Below, piece by piece: positions 53,061-61,261 of a DNA stretch of 64,000 nucleotides. The stretch's first letter is position 1. Every line of letters begins with the position of its first letter. The stretch spans positions 124,001-188,000 of the forward strand of contig NZ_BAAAXV010000001.1 of assembly GCF_039535785.1 (NCBI RefSeq), in the 5' to 3' direction. The translations under genes were made by a program, and so were the position numbers. Under the pieces are notes generated by a model that saw only the letters and a program-made list of their open reading frames with translations, was not told where the DNA came from and made no database searches. The DNA is from Nonomuraea helvata. Lineage in GTDB: Bacteria; Actinomycetota; Actinomycetes; Streptosporangiales; Streptosporangiaceae.

Positions 53061-54262
53061 GAATGCTTCCGTTGGGCGCTGGGGAACACGTCGAGGTACG
53101 CGGGCGCGTCCTCGCGGCCGGTGGCGGCGAGGACGGCGTGCGCGATGGCGCGGCTGAACACGTCGGCTCCGGCGGCCAGGATCTCCTGGAGAGCGTCATG
53201 GCCGGGCTCGGGGCGGGCGCAGGTCGCCAGGGCGAAGATCGTGTCGCCGTCGGTCATGGTGTGCGCCGGTCTGATCGCCCTGGCCAGGCCGTCGTGGGCC
53301 ACCGCGGCGAGCTTGCCGCACTGCGCCTTGGTGAGGGTGCGGTCGGTGGCCACCACGCCGATGGTGGTGTTGAACGACGGGGCGTTCTCGGGCTGCCAGG
53401 CTTCGATCTCCTCCTGGAGCGGGGGCCGCAGGTAGTCGAACTCGCCCGGGAGGCCGTACCTGGCGCCCGCGACGGTGCCGTCGCGGGGGTCGAGGACCGA
53501 GCCCACGGGGTTGGCCACGACGAGGGCGGCCACGGTGGTGCCGTCCGCGAGCACGACGCTCGCCGTCCCCACGCCTCCGGCCAGGCCGCCGGCCTGCGCC
53601 CCGGTGCCCGCGCCGATCGACCCGCTGGCCGTACCCGGTGCGACCGCCCCACCGATCGACCCGCTGGCCGTACCCGGCGCAACCGCCCCGCCGTTCGACG
53701 CACCGCTCAGCGGTAGCCCGCCGCGTGCGCTCGCCTTCCTCTTCCTCCTCCCCAGAGGGACCCCCGCCGCCAGCGGCGGGAGAGCCGCGTCACCCGCGTC
53801 CGCCACCCCGGAGAGGGTGAATGGCGCACCGCCGTCAGGGGCGACGGCCGCGTCGTAGGCGGCCGCGCCGAACGTCGCGTCCGGGACGGCGCGGAACGTG
53901 CCACCGCGCCCCAGATCGAAGATGACCGCGGCCGGGACGATGGGCACCACGCCCCCGGCCACCGGGTACCCGATGCCCGCGTCCGCCAGCCGGTCCATCA
54001 CCCCGCAGGCCGCCGACAGCCCGTACGCGCTCCCGCCGCTCAGCACCACGGCGTGGACCCGCGAGACCAGGTTGCGCGGGTCAAGCAGCTCCGTCTCGCG
54101 GGTACCGGGGGCGGCGCCCCGCACGTCGACCCCCGCCACGGCCCCCGAGGGAGGGGCCAGGACGACGGTCGTGCCCGTGAGGTGGCCGCCGCCCACCCGC
54201 TGCGCGTGGCCGACCCGGAGACCGGACACGTCGACCAGCGAGTTGGAAGGCCCCGGACGCAT
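53057..54262 (-). CDS. P1/DmpA-family N-terminal nucleophile hydrolase
   Basis: A 401-residue self-cleaving amidase/aminopeptidase of the DmpA-NylC group (peptidase S58/P1). It has VDVSGLRVGHAQRVGGGHLT at the start, VVLSGGSAYGLSAACGVMD, and GAGTG then GGVGTASVVLADG, where Thr233 is the predicted nucleophile exposed by autocleavage. Relatives hydrolyse beta-peptides, N-terminal residues or nylon oligomers. A duplicated 13-residue insert, GGAVAPGTASGSI twice (about 191-216), lies just before the cleavage site. The ATG overlaps the M20 peptidase stop by one base, and the stop overlaps the aldehyde dehydrogenase start. Confidence 0.88.
   Translation of the reverse strand: MRPGPSNSLVDVSGLRVGHAQRVGGGHLTGTTVVLAPPSGAVAGVDVRGAAPGTRETELLDPRNLVSRVHAVVLSGGSAYGLSAACGVMDRLADAGIGYPVAGGVVPIVPAAVIFDLGRGGTFRAVPDATFGAAAYDAAVAPDGGAPFTLSGVADAGDAALPPLAAGVPLGRRKRKASARGGLPLSGASNGGAVAPGTASGSIGGAVAPGTASGSIGAGTGAQAGGLAGGVGTASVVLADGTTVAALVVANPVGSVLDPRDGTVAGARYGLPGEFDYLRPPLQEEIEAWQPENAPSFNTTIGVVATDRTLTKAQCGKLAAVAHDGLARAIRPAHTMTDGDTIFALATCARPEPGHDALQEILAAGADVFSRAIAHAVLAATGREDAPAYLDVFPSAQRKHS
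53613..53690. repeat. 39-bp tandem duplication in the P1 hydrolase gene
   Basis: Units 53613-53651 and 53652-53690 are near-identical, with a few third-position changes. Together they encode GGAVAPGTASGSI twice, within the linker before the predicted autocleavage site. Confidence 0.9.
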
Positions 54263-55434
54263 CAGAGGTCACCGTTCAGGAACCGCCGGGCCGCCTCGGC
54301 GAAGACACGGGTGCACTGGACGATCTCGGCGACCTCCACGAACTCGTCCGCCTGGTGCGCGATCCACTTCCCTCCGGGCCCGTACACCACCGAGGGGATG
54401 CCGCCCCAGTGCGTCAGCACGGTCCCGTCCGTGGACCCGGGCACCCCGCCGTAGACGGGCTCCTCCCCGGTGACCGCGCGGTGGGCGGCGGCCAGCGCGG
54501 CCACGACCGGGTCGGACACGGGCACGTCCACCGGCGGCCGGTCCACCAGCACCGACACCTCGGCCGCGACCCCGTCGTACGAGGCCAGCGAGGCCACCCG
54601 GTCGGCGATCAGCTTGTGCTCGACGCCGGGGATCGTCCGCACGTCCACGAACACCGACGCGAGCGCCGGGATCACGTTCACCTGCTCCTCGGACCCAGCC
54701 CGGAGCACGGTCGGCGTGACGTACACCTCGCCGAGGTGCTCGTGCGCCGGATGGCGGTCCTGCAGCTCCTCCTGCAGCGACCCCAGCCCCACCAGCAGCG
54801 AGCCCACCGCGGGAAGGGGGTTGCGGCCGTGCTGCGGCATGGCGCCGTGCGCCATCTTGCCGGTGAAGTCGACCCGCAGCCGCAGCGCCCCCTTGGCGAC
54901 CGCGCAGATCTCGCCCGCCTCGGGCTCGGCCACGATCGCGCCGTCCACGTCGGCGGTGAGCCCTTCGGAGACGAAGTGGTGCGCGCCGATCATGAGGCCT
55001 TCCTCGTCGGCCAGCGCGCACACCTTGATCCGGCCGGGGAACGGTCCAGCCAGCTGCAGCGCCCGGGTGGCGTACAGGGTGGCGGCCAGGCCGGACTTCA
55101 TGTCGGCGCTGCCCCGCCCCCACAGCTTCCCGTCGCGGATCTCCCCGCCGAACGGGTCCACGGTCCAGGTGGACAGGTCGCCCTCGGTCACCACGTCCGT
55201 GTGGCCCTCGAACATCAGCGTCGGCCCGTCACCGCCGCCGCCCTCGACCACGGCCACCACGTTCGGCCGGTCGGGCTCGACCTCGTACACGGTGGGCTGC
55301 CAGCCCCATTCGCGCATCCTGGCCGCCACCAGCTCGGCGGCGGCCCGCTCGCGCCGCCCCGGGTCGTTGGTGCTGGGGATCCGCACCAGCGCCCGGGTGA
55401 ACTCCACCACTCCGTCGGCATCGACGTCGATCAA
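54262..55434 (-). CDS. M20-family metallopeptidase (ArgE/DapE type)
   Basis: A 390-residue di-zinc deacylase/peptidase. The first metal His/Asp is in MFEGHTDVV, the bridging Asp in GRGSADMKSG, the catalytic Glu pair in ALADEEGLMIG, and the last ligand region in IAHQADEFVEV. A dimerisation domain (about 170-285) is present. Such enzymes cleave N-acyl amino acids or dipeptides. I chose the TTG at 55434 because GGAGGG lies 6 nt upstream and it overlaps the ATPase stop (TTGA). Part of the imported-amide catabolic operon. Confidence 0.9.
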   Translation of the reverse strand: MIDVDADGVVEFTRALVRIPSTNDPGRRERAAAELVAARMREWGWQPTVYEVEPDRPNVVAVVEGGGGDGPTLMFEGHTDVVTEGDLSTWTVDPFGGEIRDGKLWGRGSADMKSGLAATLYATRALQLAGPFPGRIKVCALADEEGLMIGAHHFVSEGLTADVDGAIVAEPEAGEICAVAKGALRLRVDFTGKMAHGAMPQHGRNPLPAVGSLLVGLGSLQEELQDRHPAHEHLGEVYVTPTVLRAGSEEQVNVIPALASVFVDVRTIPGVEHKLIADRVASLASYDGVAAEVSVLVDRPPVDVPVSDPVVAALAAAHRAVTGEEPVYGGVPGSTDGTVLTHWGGIPSVVYGPGGKWIAHQADEFVEVAEIVQCTRVFAEAARRFLNGDL

Positions 55435-56231
55435 AACAATCCCTCCAGAGTCGGTACGGCCTGCAGCAACGTACGCGTGTAGGGGTGGGCGGGCGCGGCC
55501 CAGACCTCGTCCACCGGCCCGCTCTCCACGATCTCCCCGCGGCTCATCACCGCGACCGTCTCGCACACGTGCCGCACGACGGACAGGTCGTGCGAGACGA
55601 ACACGAGGGTCAGCCCCAGCTCGTCCACGAGGTCGGCCAGCAGGTTGAGTATCTGCCCGCGCACGGACACGTCCAGGGCGCTCACCGGCTCGTCGGCGAC
55701 CAGCACCTTGGGGCGGGGCGCGAGCGCGCGGGCGATGGCGATGCGCTGCCGCTGGCCGCCGGAGAACTGGTGCGGGTACCGGTCGGCGGCCGACGCGGGC
55801 AGCCCGACCTCCTCCAGCAGCTCGGTCACGCGGCCGCCGACCGGCAGGCCGAGCGCGACGAGCGGCTCGGCCACGAGGTCGCGGACGCGCATGCGGGGGT
55901 CGAGCGAGCTCATCGGGTCCTGGAAGACGATCTGCAGGTTCTCCCGCAGGAAGCGCAGCCGCCGCTCCGGCCTGCCGACGATCTCCTGCCCGTCGAACCG
56001 GATGGATCCGCCGGTCGGCTGGTCGAGCCCGCAGAGCAGGCGCAGCAGCGTCGACTTGCCCGAGCCGGACTCGCCCACGATGCCGTACCGCTCGCCCCGC
56101 CCCACCGTGAGGGAGACGTCCTTGAGCGCCTGCACGGCGGCGCCCGGCCTGGTGAGCGAGGTGCGCGGCCGGTGGTAGACGCGGCTCAGGTTCCGGGCCT
56201 CAATCAGCGGGGTGCCAGCATGCGAAGGCAT
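55431..56231 (-). CDS. peptide-type ABC importer ATPase (OppF/DppF-like)
   Basis: A 266-residue ATP-binding subunit. Walker A is GESGSGKSTLLRLLCG, the Q-loop FQDPMSSLDPRM, the signature QFSGGQRQRIAIARAL and Walker B VLVADEPVSALDVSV. It lacks the C-terminal Cys-rich oligopeptide extension. It works with the ATPase, two permeases and the binding protein encoded upstream. Its start lies 32 nt inside the preceding ATPase gene, with AGGAGA before ATG 56231. Confidence 0.92.
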   Translation of the reverse strand: MPSHAGTPLIEARNLSRVYHRPRTSLTRPGAAVQALKDVSLTVGRGERYGIVGESGSGKSTLLRLLCGLDQPTGGSIRFDGQEIVGRPERRLRFLRENLQIVFQDPMSSLDPRMRVRDLVAEPLVALGLPVGGRVTELLEEVGLPASAADRYPHQFSGGQRQRIAIARALAPRPKVLVADEPVSALDVSVRGQILNLLADLVDELGLTLVFVSHDLSVVRHVCETVAVMSRGEIVESGPVDEVWAAPAHPYTRTLLQAVPTLEGLF

Positions 56232-57114
56232 GGCCGTCTCCTGTCAGCGCCGGTACGGTCTCGCACGTGGGGGTGGCCTGCGGGCAGCGGTTCCGGAAGA
56301 CGCAGCCGGCGGGGAAGCGCCCGGCCGGCGGGACGCTGCCCTTGATGGTGGGCAGCCGGGTGCCGCGCGGGGTGAGCCTGGAGGCGGCCAGCAGGCCCTC
56401 GGTGTAGCGGTGGCGGGGGCTGGTGAAGACCTCGCGGATGGGGCCGCTCTCGACGACGCGCCCCCCGTACATGACCAGGACCCGCTCGCAGACGGAGGCC
56501 ACGACGGCGAGGTCGTGGGTGATGAACAGCAGCGCGGGCGCGACCTCGGCGATCAGCTCCAGCATCTGCTTCTGCACGGTGACGTCGAGCGCCGTGGTGG
56601 GCTCGTCGCAGATGAGCAGGCCGGGCTCGTTGGCCAGGGCGATGGCGAGCATGACGCGCTGCCGCTGGCCGCCGGAGAGCTGGTGCGGGTACGCGCGGGC
56701 GATCTGCTCGGGATCGGGCAGTCGTACGCGTTCCAGCAGCTCGGCCGCCTTCCGCCGGGCCTGCGGGCGAGGTGTGCCGTGCAGGGTCATCACCTCGGCG
56801 ACCTGGGCGCCGATGCGCATGAGCGGGTTCAGCGCGGTCATCGGCTCCTGGAAGACCATGGAGACGTCCCGGCCGCGCAGCCGCTTCAACCGGCTCTCCG
56901 GCACGCCGACCAGGTCGTTCCCGCCCATCGTGGCCCTGCCCACGGCGGTGACGCCCTCGGGGAGCAGGCCCATGAGGGAGAGCGCGGTCAGCGACTTGCC
57001 GGAGCCGGACTCGCCGATCAGCCCGACGCGCTCGCCGGGCGCGATGTCGAACGACACCTCGTGCACCAATTCCAGGGAATCGGCCCGTACCGTCAGCCCC
57101 TCAACTCTCAGCAC
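56200..57114 (-). CDS. peptide-type ABC importer ATPase (OppD/DppD-like)
   Basis: A 304-residue ATP-binding subunit. It has Walker A GESGSGKSLTALSLMG, signature QLSGGQRQRVMLAIAL and Walker B LLICDEPTTALDVTV. The C-terminal region carries the oligopeptide-transporter motif with Cys residues (GCVFRNRCPQATPTCETVP), which in relatives holds an Fe-S cluster. The start GTG 57114 has GGAGG 4 nt upstream and overlaps the DppC-like stop by 14 nt. Confidence 0.93.
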   Translation of the reverse strand: MLRVEGLTVRADSLELVHEVSFDIAPGERVGLIGESGSGKSLTALSLMGLLPEGVTAVGRATMGGNDLVGVPESRLKRLRGRDVSMVFQEPMTALNPLMRIGAQVAEVMTLHGTPRPQARRKAAELLERVRLPDPEQIARAYPHQLSGGQRQRVMLAIALANEPGLLICDEPTTALDVTVQKQMLELIAEVAPALLFITHDLAVVASVCERVLVMYGGRVVESGPIREVFTSPRHRYTEGLLAASRLTPRGTRLPTIKGSVPPAGRFPAGCVFRNRCPQATPTCETVPALTGDGHAFACWHPAD

Positions 57115-57934
57115 GGATCCTCCTGAGCTTCGGGTCGAGGAAGTCGCGCAGGCCGTCCCCGAGGAGGTTGAAGCCGAGCACGGCCAGCGCGATCGCCAGG
57201 CCCGGCCAGAGCGCCAGGCGCGGCGTCGCGAACAGCAGCTCCTGCGACTCCTGCAGCATCCGCCCCCACGACGGCGTGGGCGGGCGGGTGCCGAAGCCGA
57301 GGAACGACAGCGCCGCCTCGGCCAGGATCGCGATCGCGAACGACACCGACGCCTGCACGATGAGCACGGAGCCGATGTTCGGCAGCACGTGCCGGACGGC
57401 GATGGCCGTGCGGCGGCGCCCGGCGGCCCTGGCGGCGAGGATGTAGTCGGTCACCATGACCTGGAGCGTGGCGGCGCGCGCCACCCGGGCGAACGCGGGC
57501 ACGGTGGCCACGCCGATCGCGATCATCGCGGTGAGCGTGCCCGCCCCGTAGACCGCGCCGAGCATGACGGCCAGCAGCAGCGCGGGGAACGCGAACACCA
57601 GGTCGTTGACCCGCATGATCAGCTCGGAGAGCCAGCCGCGCGGCGTCATCCCGGCGACCACGCCGAGCGGCGTGCCGATCACGGCGGCGATGCCGACGGC
57701 CACGATGCCGACGTACAGGGTCGTCCTGGCGCCGACCATGAGCTGGCTGAACGTGTCGCGGCCGAACTTGTCGGCCCCCAGGAGGTAGCCGCCGCCCGGC
57801 CGCTGGAGCTTGCGCGCGGCGTCCACGAGCGTCGGGTCGTGCGGCGTCCAGAAGAACGACACGACCGCCGCCAGCACCACGAGCCCGACCAGCAGGCCGC
57901 CGACCACCAGCCCGGCGTTCACGCGGCCCCTCAT
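57101..57934 (-). CDS. peptide-type ABC importer permease (DppC-like)
   Basis: A 277-residue membrane protein with about six hydrophobic segments. It has the permease EAA loop [20 protein letters not shown] and the N-terminal GADKFGRDTFSQLMVGART typical of DppC/OppC. It forms the channel with the DppB-like subunit. ATG 57934 overlaps the upstream stop (ATGA). Confidence 0.93.
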   Translation of the reverse strand: MRGRVNAGLVVGGLLVGLVVLAAVVSFFWTPHDPTLVDAARKLQRPGGGYLLGADKFGRDTFSQLMVGARTTLYVGIVAVGIAAVIGTPLGVVAGMTPRGWLSELIMRVNDLVFAFPALLLAVMLGAVYGAGTLTAMIAIGVATVPAFARVARAATLQVMVTDYILAARAAGRRRTAIAVRHVLPNIGSVLIVQASVSFAIAILAEAALSFLGFGTRPPTPSWGRMLQESQELLFATPRLALWPGLAIALAVLGFNLLGDGLRDFLDPKLRRIRAES

Positions 57935-58869
57935 CGCAGCCTCGGATCGAGCAGGTGGTACGCCACGTCCACCACGAAATTGATCAGCAGCACGGCCGCC
58001 ACCAGCACCATCACCACGCCTTGGACGAGCAGCAGGTCACGCCCGGCGACGCCGTTGAGCAGCAGGTCGCCGAGCCCGGGGATGACGAAGACCCGCTCGA
58101 CCACGACCGCGCCGATCAGCAGCGTGGCCAGCTGCAGGCCGAGCACGGTGACGACGGGGATCGAGGCGTTGCGCAGGCCGTGCCGCCACAGGGCGCCGGT
58201 GCTGCCCCGGCCCTTGGCGCGGGCCGTGCGCAGGTAGTCCTCGCGCATCACGTCGAGCACGGCGCTGCGCACGTACCGGGTGAGCACCGCGCCCTGCACG
58301 AGCCCGAGCGACAGCCACGGCAGCAGCAGGCTGCGCAGCCACTCCCCCGGGTTCTCGGCGATCGGCACGTAGCCGCCGGACGGCAGCGCCTGGGCCTGCA
58401 CCGCGAACACGAACACCAGCAGGATGCCCGCCAGGAAGGCCGGGATCGCGATGCCGACCTGGCTGACCGCGCTGATGGCCGCGCCCAGAGGGTTGCGGTG
58501 ATGCACGGCCGCGAACGTCCCGAGGGGCACCGCGATGGCCAGCGCCACCACCATGCCACCGAGCACCAGCACGGCCGTAACGCCGAGCCGGTCGCTGATC
58601 TGCGGGCCGATGGGCGAGCTGGTCACGTACGAGGTGCCGAAGTCGCCGTGGAGGAGCCCGCCGAACCAGTCGAGGAACTGCGCGACCGGCGCCCGGTCGG
58701 TGCCGAACTGCTTGCGCAGCGCCGCCACCGCCTCAGGGGTGGCGTTCACGCCGAGCGCGACCTCGGCCGGGTCGCCGGGCAGCAGGGCCATGAACGCGAA
58801 CACCACCACGCCGGCCACGGCGGTGCTCGCGACGAGCACCGCCAGGCGTTTGATCAGGTAGAGCGTCAC
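57931..58869 (-). CDS. peptide-type ABC importer permease (DppB-like)
   Basis: A 312-residue membrane protein with about six hydrophobic segments. The N-terminal LIKRLAVLVASTAVAGVVVF and the EAA loop RTARAKGRGSTGALWRHGLR are as in DppB/OppB. The periplasm-facing LALGVNATPEAV-type segment reads VALGVNATPEAVAALRKQFG. GTG 58869 overlaps the binding-protein stop (GTGA). Confidence 0.93.
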   Translation of the reverse strand: MTLYLIKRLAVLVASTAVAGVVVFAFMALLPGDPAEVALGVNATPEAVAALRKQFGTDRAPVAQFLDWFGGLLHGDFGTSYVTSSPIGPQISDRLGVTAVLVLGGMVVALAIAVPLGTFAAVHHRNPLGAAISAVSQVGIAIPAFLAGILLVFVFAVQAQALPSGGYVPIAENPGEWLRSLLLPWLSLGLVQGAVLTRYVRSAVLDVMREDYLRTARAKGRGSTGALWRHGLRNASIPVVTVLGLQLATLLIGAVVVERVFVIPGLGDLLLNGVAGRDLLLVQGVVMVLVAAVLLINFVVDVAYHLLDPRLR

Positions 58870-60362
58870 TGCTGCTTGGCGAGTGCGGTGAAGTCGAAGG
58901 ACTCCGCGATGGCGTTCTTCGGCAGCCCGGTGACGCCCTTCTTCGCCACGATCAGGTTCGGGAAGAGGAAGAGCCAGTCGGCCGCCGCGTCATCGGACAG
59001 CAGCTTGGCGGCCTTCTTCAGGTCGTCGGTCTGCTGCTGCTCGGTGCCCTCGTCGGCGGAGGCGAGCAGCTTGCCGAACTCGGGGTTGTCGTAGCGGAAG
59101 TAGTACGACTTATCGGCGAATATGCCCATGTCGCGGGGTTCGACGTGGTTGATGATGGACAGGTCGTAGTCGCCCTGCTTGAACACCACGTCCAGCCAGC
59201 GGGCCGGGAACTCCAGAGGCTCGATCTCGGCGTTGATGCCCACCTGCGCGAGCTGCGACTTGACGACCTGGGCGCTGGCCACCGCGTACGGCAGGTTGGG
59301 GATGCGCATCTTGACGCTGAGCGTCTTGCCGCCGAGCAGCTGCTTGGCCTTGGCCGGGTCGTACGGGTAGTCGCCGGTGCGGTCCTCGTACCAGGGGTCG
59401 GTGGGCGGCACCATCGAGCCGATCAGCTGGCCGCGCCCGGCCCAGGCGGTGTCCAGGAGCGCCTTGTGGTCGATCGCGTAGCGGACCGCCTGCCTGGCCT
59501 TCTTGTCGTTGAACGGCGGGCGGCTGTTGTTCATCGACAGCACGACCTCGCCGTTCGTGGTGCCCTCGACCGTCTGGAAGCGGTTGGGGTCGGCGAACTG
59601 CTGCAGCGACTCGGGCGCCTGCACGGCCGAGATGACGTCGATGCCGCCGGTCAGCAGCGCGTTGTTCATCGCCGTGGCGTCCTTGAAGTACTTCAGCGTG
59701 ATGGACGTCAGCGACGGCTTCGTGCCCCAGTAGGAGGGGTTCGCGTTCAGCTGGATGGAGTCGCCGCGCCGCCACGAGCCGAGCGTGTACGGGCCGGTGC
59801 CGACGGGCTTGTTGGCCAGGTCGGAGACCCCGGTCCGGCTGAACATGGCACCGAGCCTGGTGGCCATCGAGTAGAGGAAGCCGTTGCTCGGCTTCTTGAG
59901 CTGGACGACGGCGGTGGAGTCGTCCTTCTTCTCCACCTTGTCGACGACGTCGAGCTGCGACTTGATCTTGAGCTTCCAGTCCGTCTTCACCCGGTCGAGC
60001 GAGAACGCCACGTCGTCGGCCGTGAACGGCGCGCCGCTGCTGAACTTGACGTCCTTGCGCAGCGCGAACGTGTAGGTCTTCCGGTCGGGCGAGACCTCCC
60101 ACTTCTCGGCGAGCAGCGGCACGATCTTGCCGTCCTGGTCGAGCTTGACCAGGCCCTCGTAGACGTTGACCAGCAGCGCCTGCGGGATGGCGGCGCCCTC
60201 GGTCGAGGTGAAGTCCAGGTTCGCGGGCTCGGCCACGAATCCCACGGACAGGCTCTGGTTCTTGGGGGTGCTGGAGCTGCCGCCGCCGCTGGAGGTGCCG
60301 CCACAGGCGGCCGTGGCCAGCAGGAGACCGCCGGCGGCGATCCAGATCCCGATTCGCCTCAT
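58866..60362 (-). CDS. ABC importer substrate-binding lipoprotein (family 5)
   Basis: A 498-residue lipoprotein anchored outside the membrane: signal peptide with lipobox LATAAC, then a Gly/Ser linker. The SBP_bac_5 domain includes LLVNVYEGLVKLDQDGKIVP, LAEKWEVSPDRKTYTFALRK and ARQAVRYAIDHKALLDTAW. It determines what the importer takes up, most likely a small peptide or amide. First gene of an eight-gene coupled operon; AGGAGG lies 9 nt before ATG 60362. A GntR-type operator lies 25 nt upstream. Confidence 0.93.
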   Translation of the reverse strand: MRRIGIWIAAGGLLLATAACGGTSSGGGSSSTPKNQSLSVGFVAEPANLDFTSTEGAAIPQALLVNVYEGLVKLDQDGKIVPLLAEKWEVSPDRKTYTFALRKDVKFSSGAPFTADDVAFSLDRVKTDWKLKIKSQLDVVDKVEKKDDSTAVVQLKKPSNGFLYSMATRLGAMFSRTGVSDLANKPVGTGPYTLGSWRRGDSIQLNANPSYWGTKPSLTSITLKYFKDATAMNNALLTGGIDVISAVQAPESLQQFADPNRFQTVEGTTNGEVVLSMNNSRPPFNDKKARQAVRYAIDHKALLDTAWAGRGQLIGSMVPPTDPWYEDRTGDYPYDPAKAKQLLGGKTLSVKMRIPNLPYAVASAQVVKSQLAQVGINAEIEPLEFPARWLDVVFKQGDYDLSIINHVEPRDMGIFADKSYYFRYDNPEFGKLLASADEGTEQQQTDDLKKAAKLLSDDAAADWLFLFPNLIVAKKGVTGLPKNAIAESFDFTALAKQQ

Positions 60363-60386
60363 GTCTTACAGCCTCCTGGCTAGTGC

Positions 60387-60401
60387 ACTGGTCGGACCAG
60401 T
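60387..60401. promoter_or_regulatory. FadR/GntR-type operator, copy 2
   Basis: ACTGGTCGGACCAGT, a perfect palindrome in the divergent region between the importer operon and the GntR gene, directly abutting a TAGGCT box (60401-60406). The 19-mer 60383-60401 is identical to that before the SDR gene. Confidence 0.85.
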
Positions 60402-60450
60402 AGGCTACGCACATTGCCAGTCGACGGCGGCTCGGGTCAAGGGGGCTTAC

Positions 60451-61203
60451 ATGGGTGGTCCGCGCTTCGAGCCGGTGCGTACCGTACGCGCCTATGAGCG
60501 GGTGGTCGAGCAGGTCGAAGAGGCCATCGAGAGCGGCGCGCTCTCACCGGGCGAGCGGCTGCCGAGTGAGCGGGAGCTCATGGTGCAGTTCTCCGTCAGC
60601 CGGTCCACCGTGCGCGAGGCGCTGCGCGTGCTCCAGGCGCGCGGCCTGGTGCGCTCGCGGCCCGGCGACCCGAACGGGGCGGAGGTGCTGCCGTTCTCTC
60701 CTGCCGCGCTGCACAAGTCGATGACCACGCTGGCCAGGGTGGCGGAGCTGTCGCTGGCCGAGCTGGTGCAGTTCAGGATGGTGCTCGACTCCTCGGCCGT
60801 CCTGCTGGCCGCGCGGCTGCGCACCGACGCCGAGCTCGCCGAGATGGCCGCGGCCGTCTCGGCGATGCGCGACGCCGTGGAGGCGGGCCGGGACGCGTTC
60901 GGGGAGGCCGACGTGGTCTTCCATGACGTGGTGGCGCGGGCGAGCGGCAACAAGCTCATCCAGATCTGCACGGACGTGGTGCGCTCGATCGTGCTCAAGC
61001 TGATCTCGGAGAAGCTCGCCGACGCCGACGACCGGGAGGCGCTGATGCGGCAGAGCATCCGGCACCACGAGGAGGTGCTGGCCGCGGTGCGGGCGGGCGA
61101 CGGCCCGCTGGCCGCCCAGCTGTCCAGGAAGGCGATGTACGACTACTACGCGGGCTACGTCCCGGCCGACGAACGCTCCGCCCTCCGGGCCCTGCTGGAC
61201 TGA
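60451..61203 (+). CDS. FadR-subfamily GntR regulator
   Basis: A 250-residue repressor. The N-terminal winged helix is typical (ALSPGERLPSERELMVQFSV, then SRSTVREALRVLQARGLVR). The C-terminal FCD domain has metal-site residues Asp, His and His in the helices around DVVFHDVVARAS and SIRHHEEVLAAV. FCD regulators sense organic acids. ATG 60451 has AAGGGGG 7 nt upstream. The palindrome in its divergent promoter fits this subfamily, so it likely controls itself, the importer/amidase operon and the SDR gene at 39878. Confidence 0.92.
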   Translation: MGGPRFEPVRTVRAYERVVEQVEEAIESGALSPGERLPSERELMVQFSVSRSTVREALRVLQARGLVRSRPGDPNGAEVLPFSPAALHKSMTTLARVAELSLAELVQFRMVLDSSAVLLAARLRTDAELAEMAAAVSAMRDAVEAGRDAFGEADVVFHDVVARASGNKLIQICTDVVRSIVLKLISEKLADADDREALMRQSIRHHEEVLAAVRAGDGPLAAQLSRKAMYDYYAGYVPADERSALRALLD

Positions 61204-61261
61204 CCGCCTCCCGGGGCCGGGCCCAGGTCCGACCGGTGGGAACGGGTGTTATGTTGCCTGC

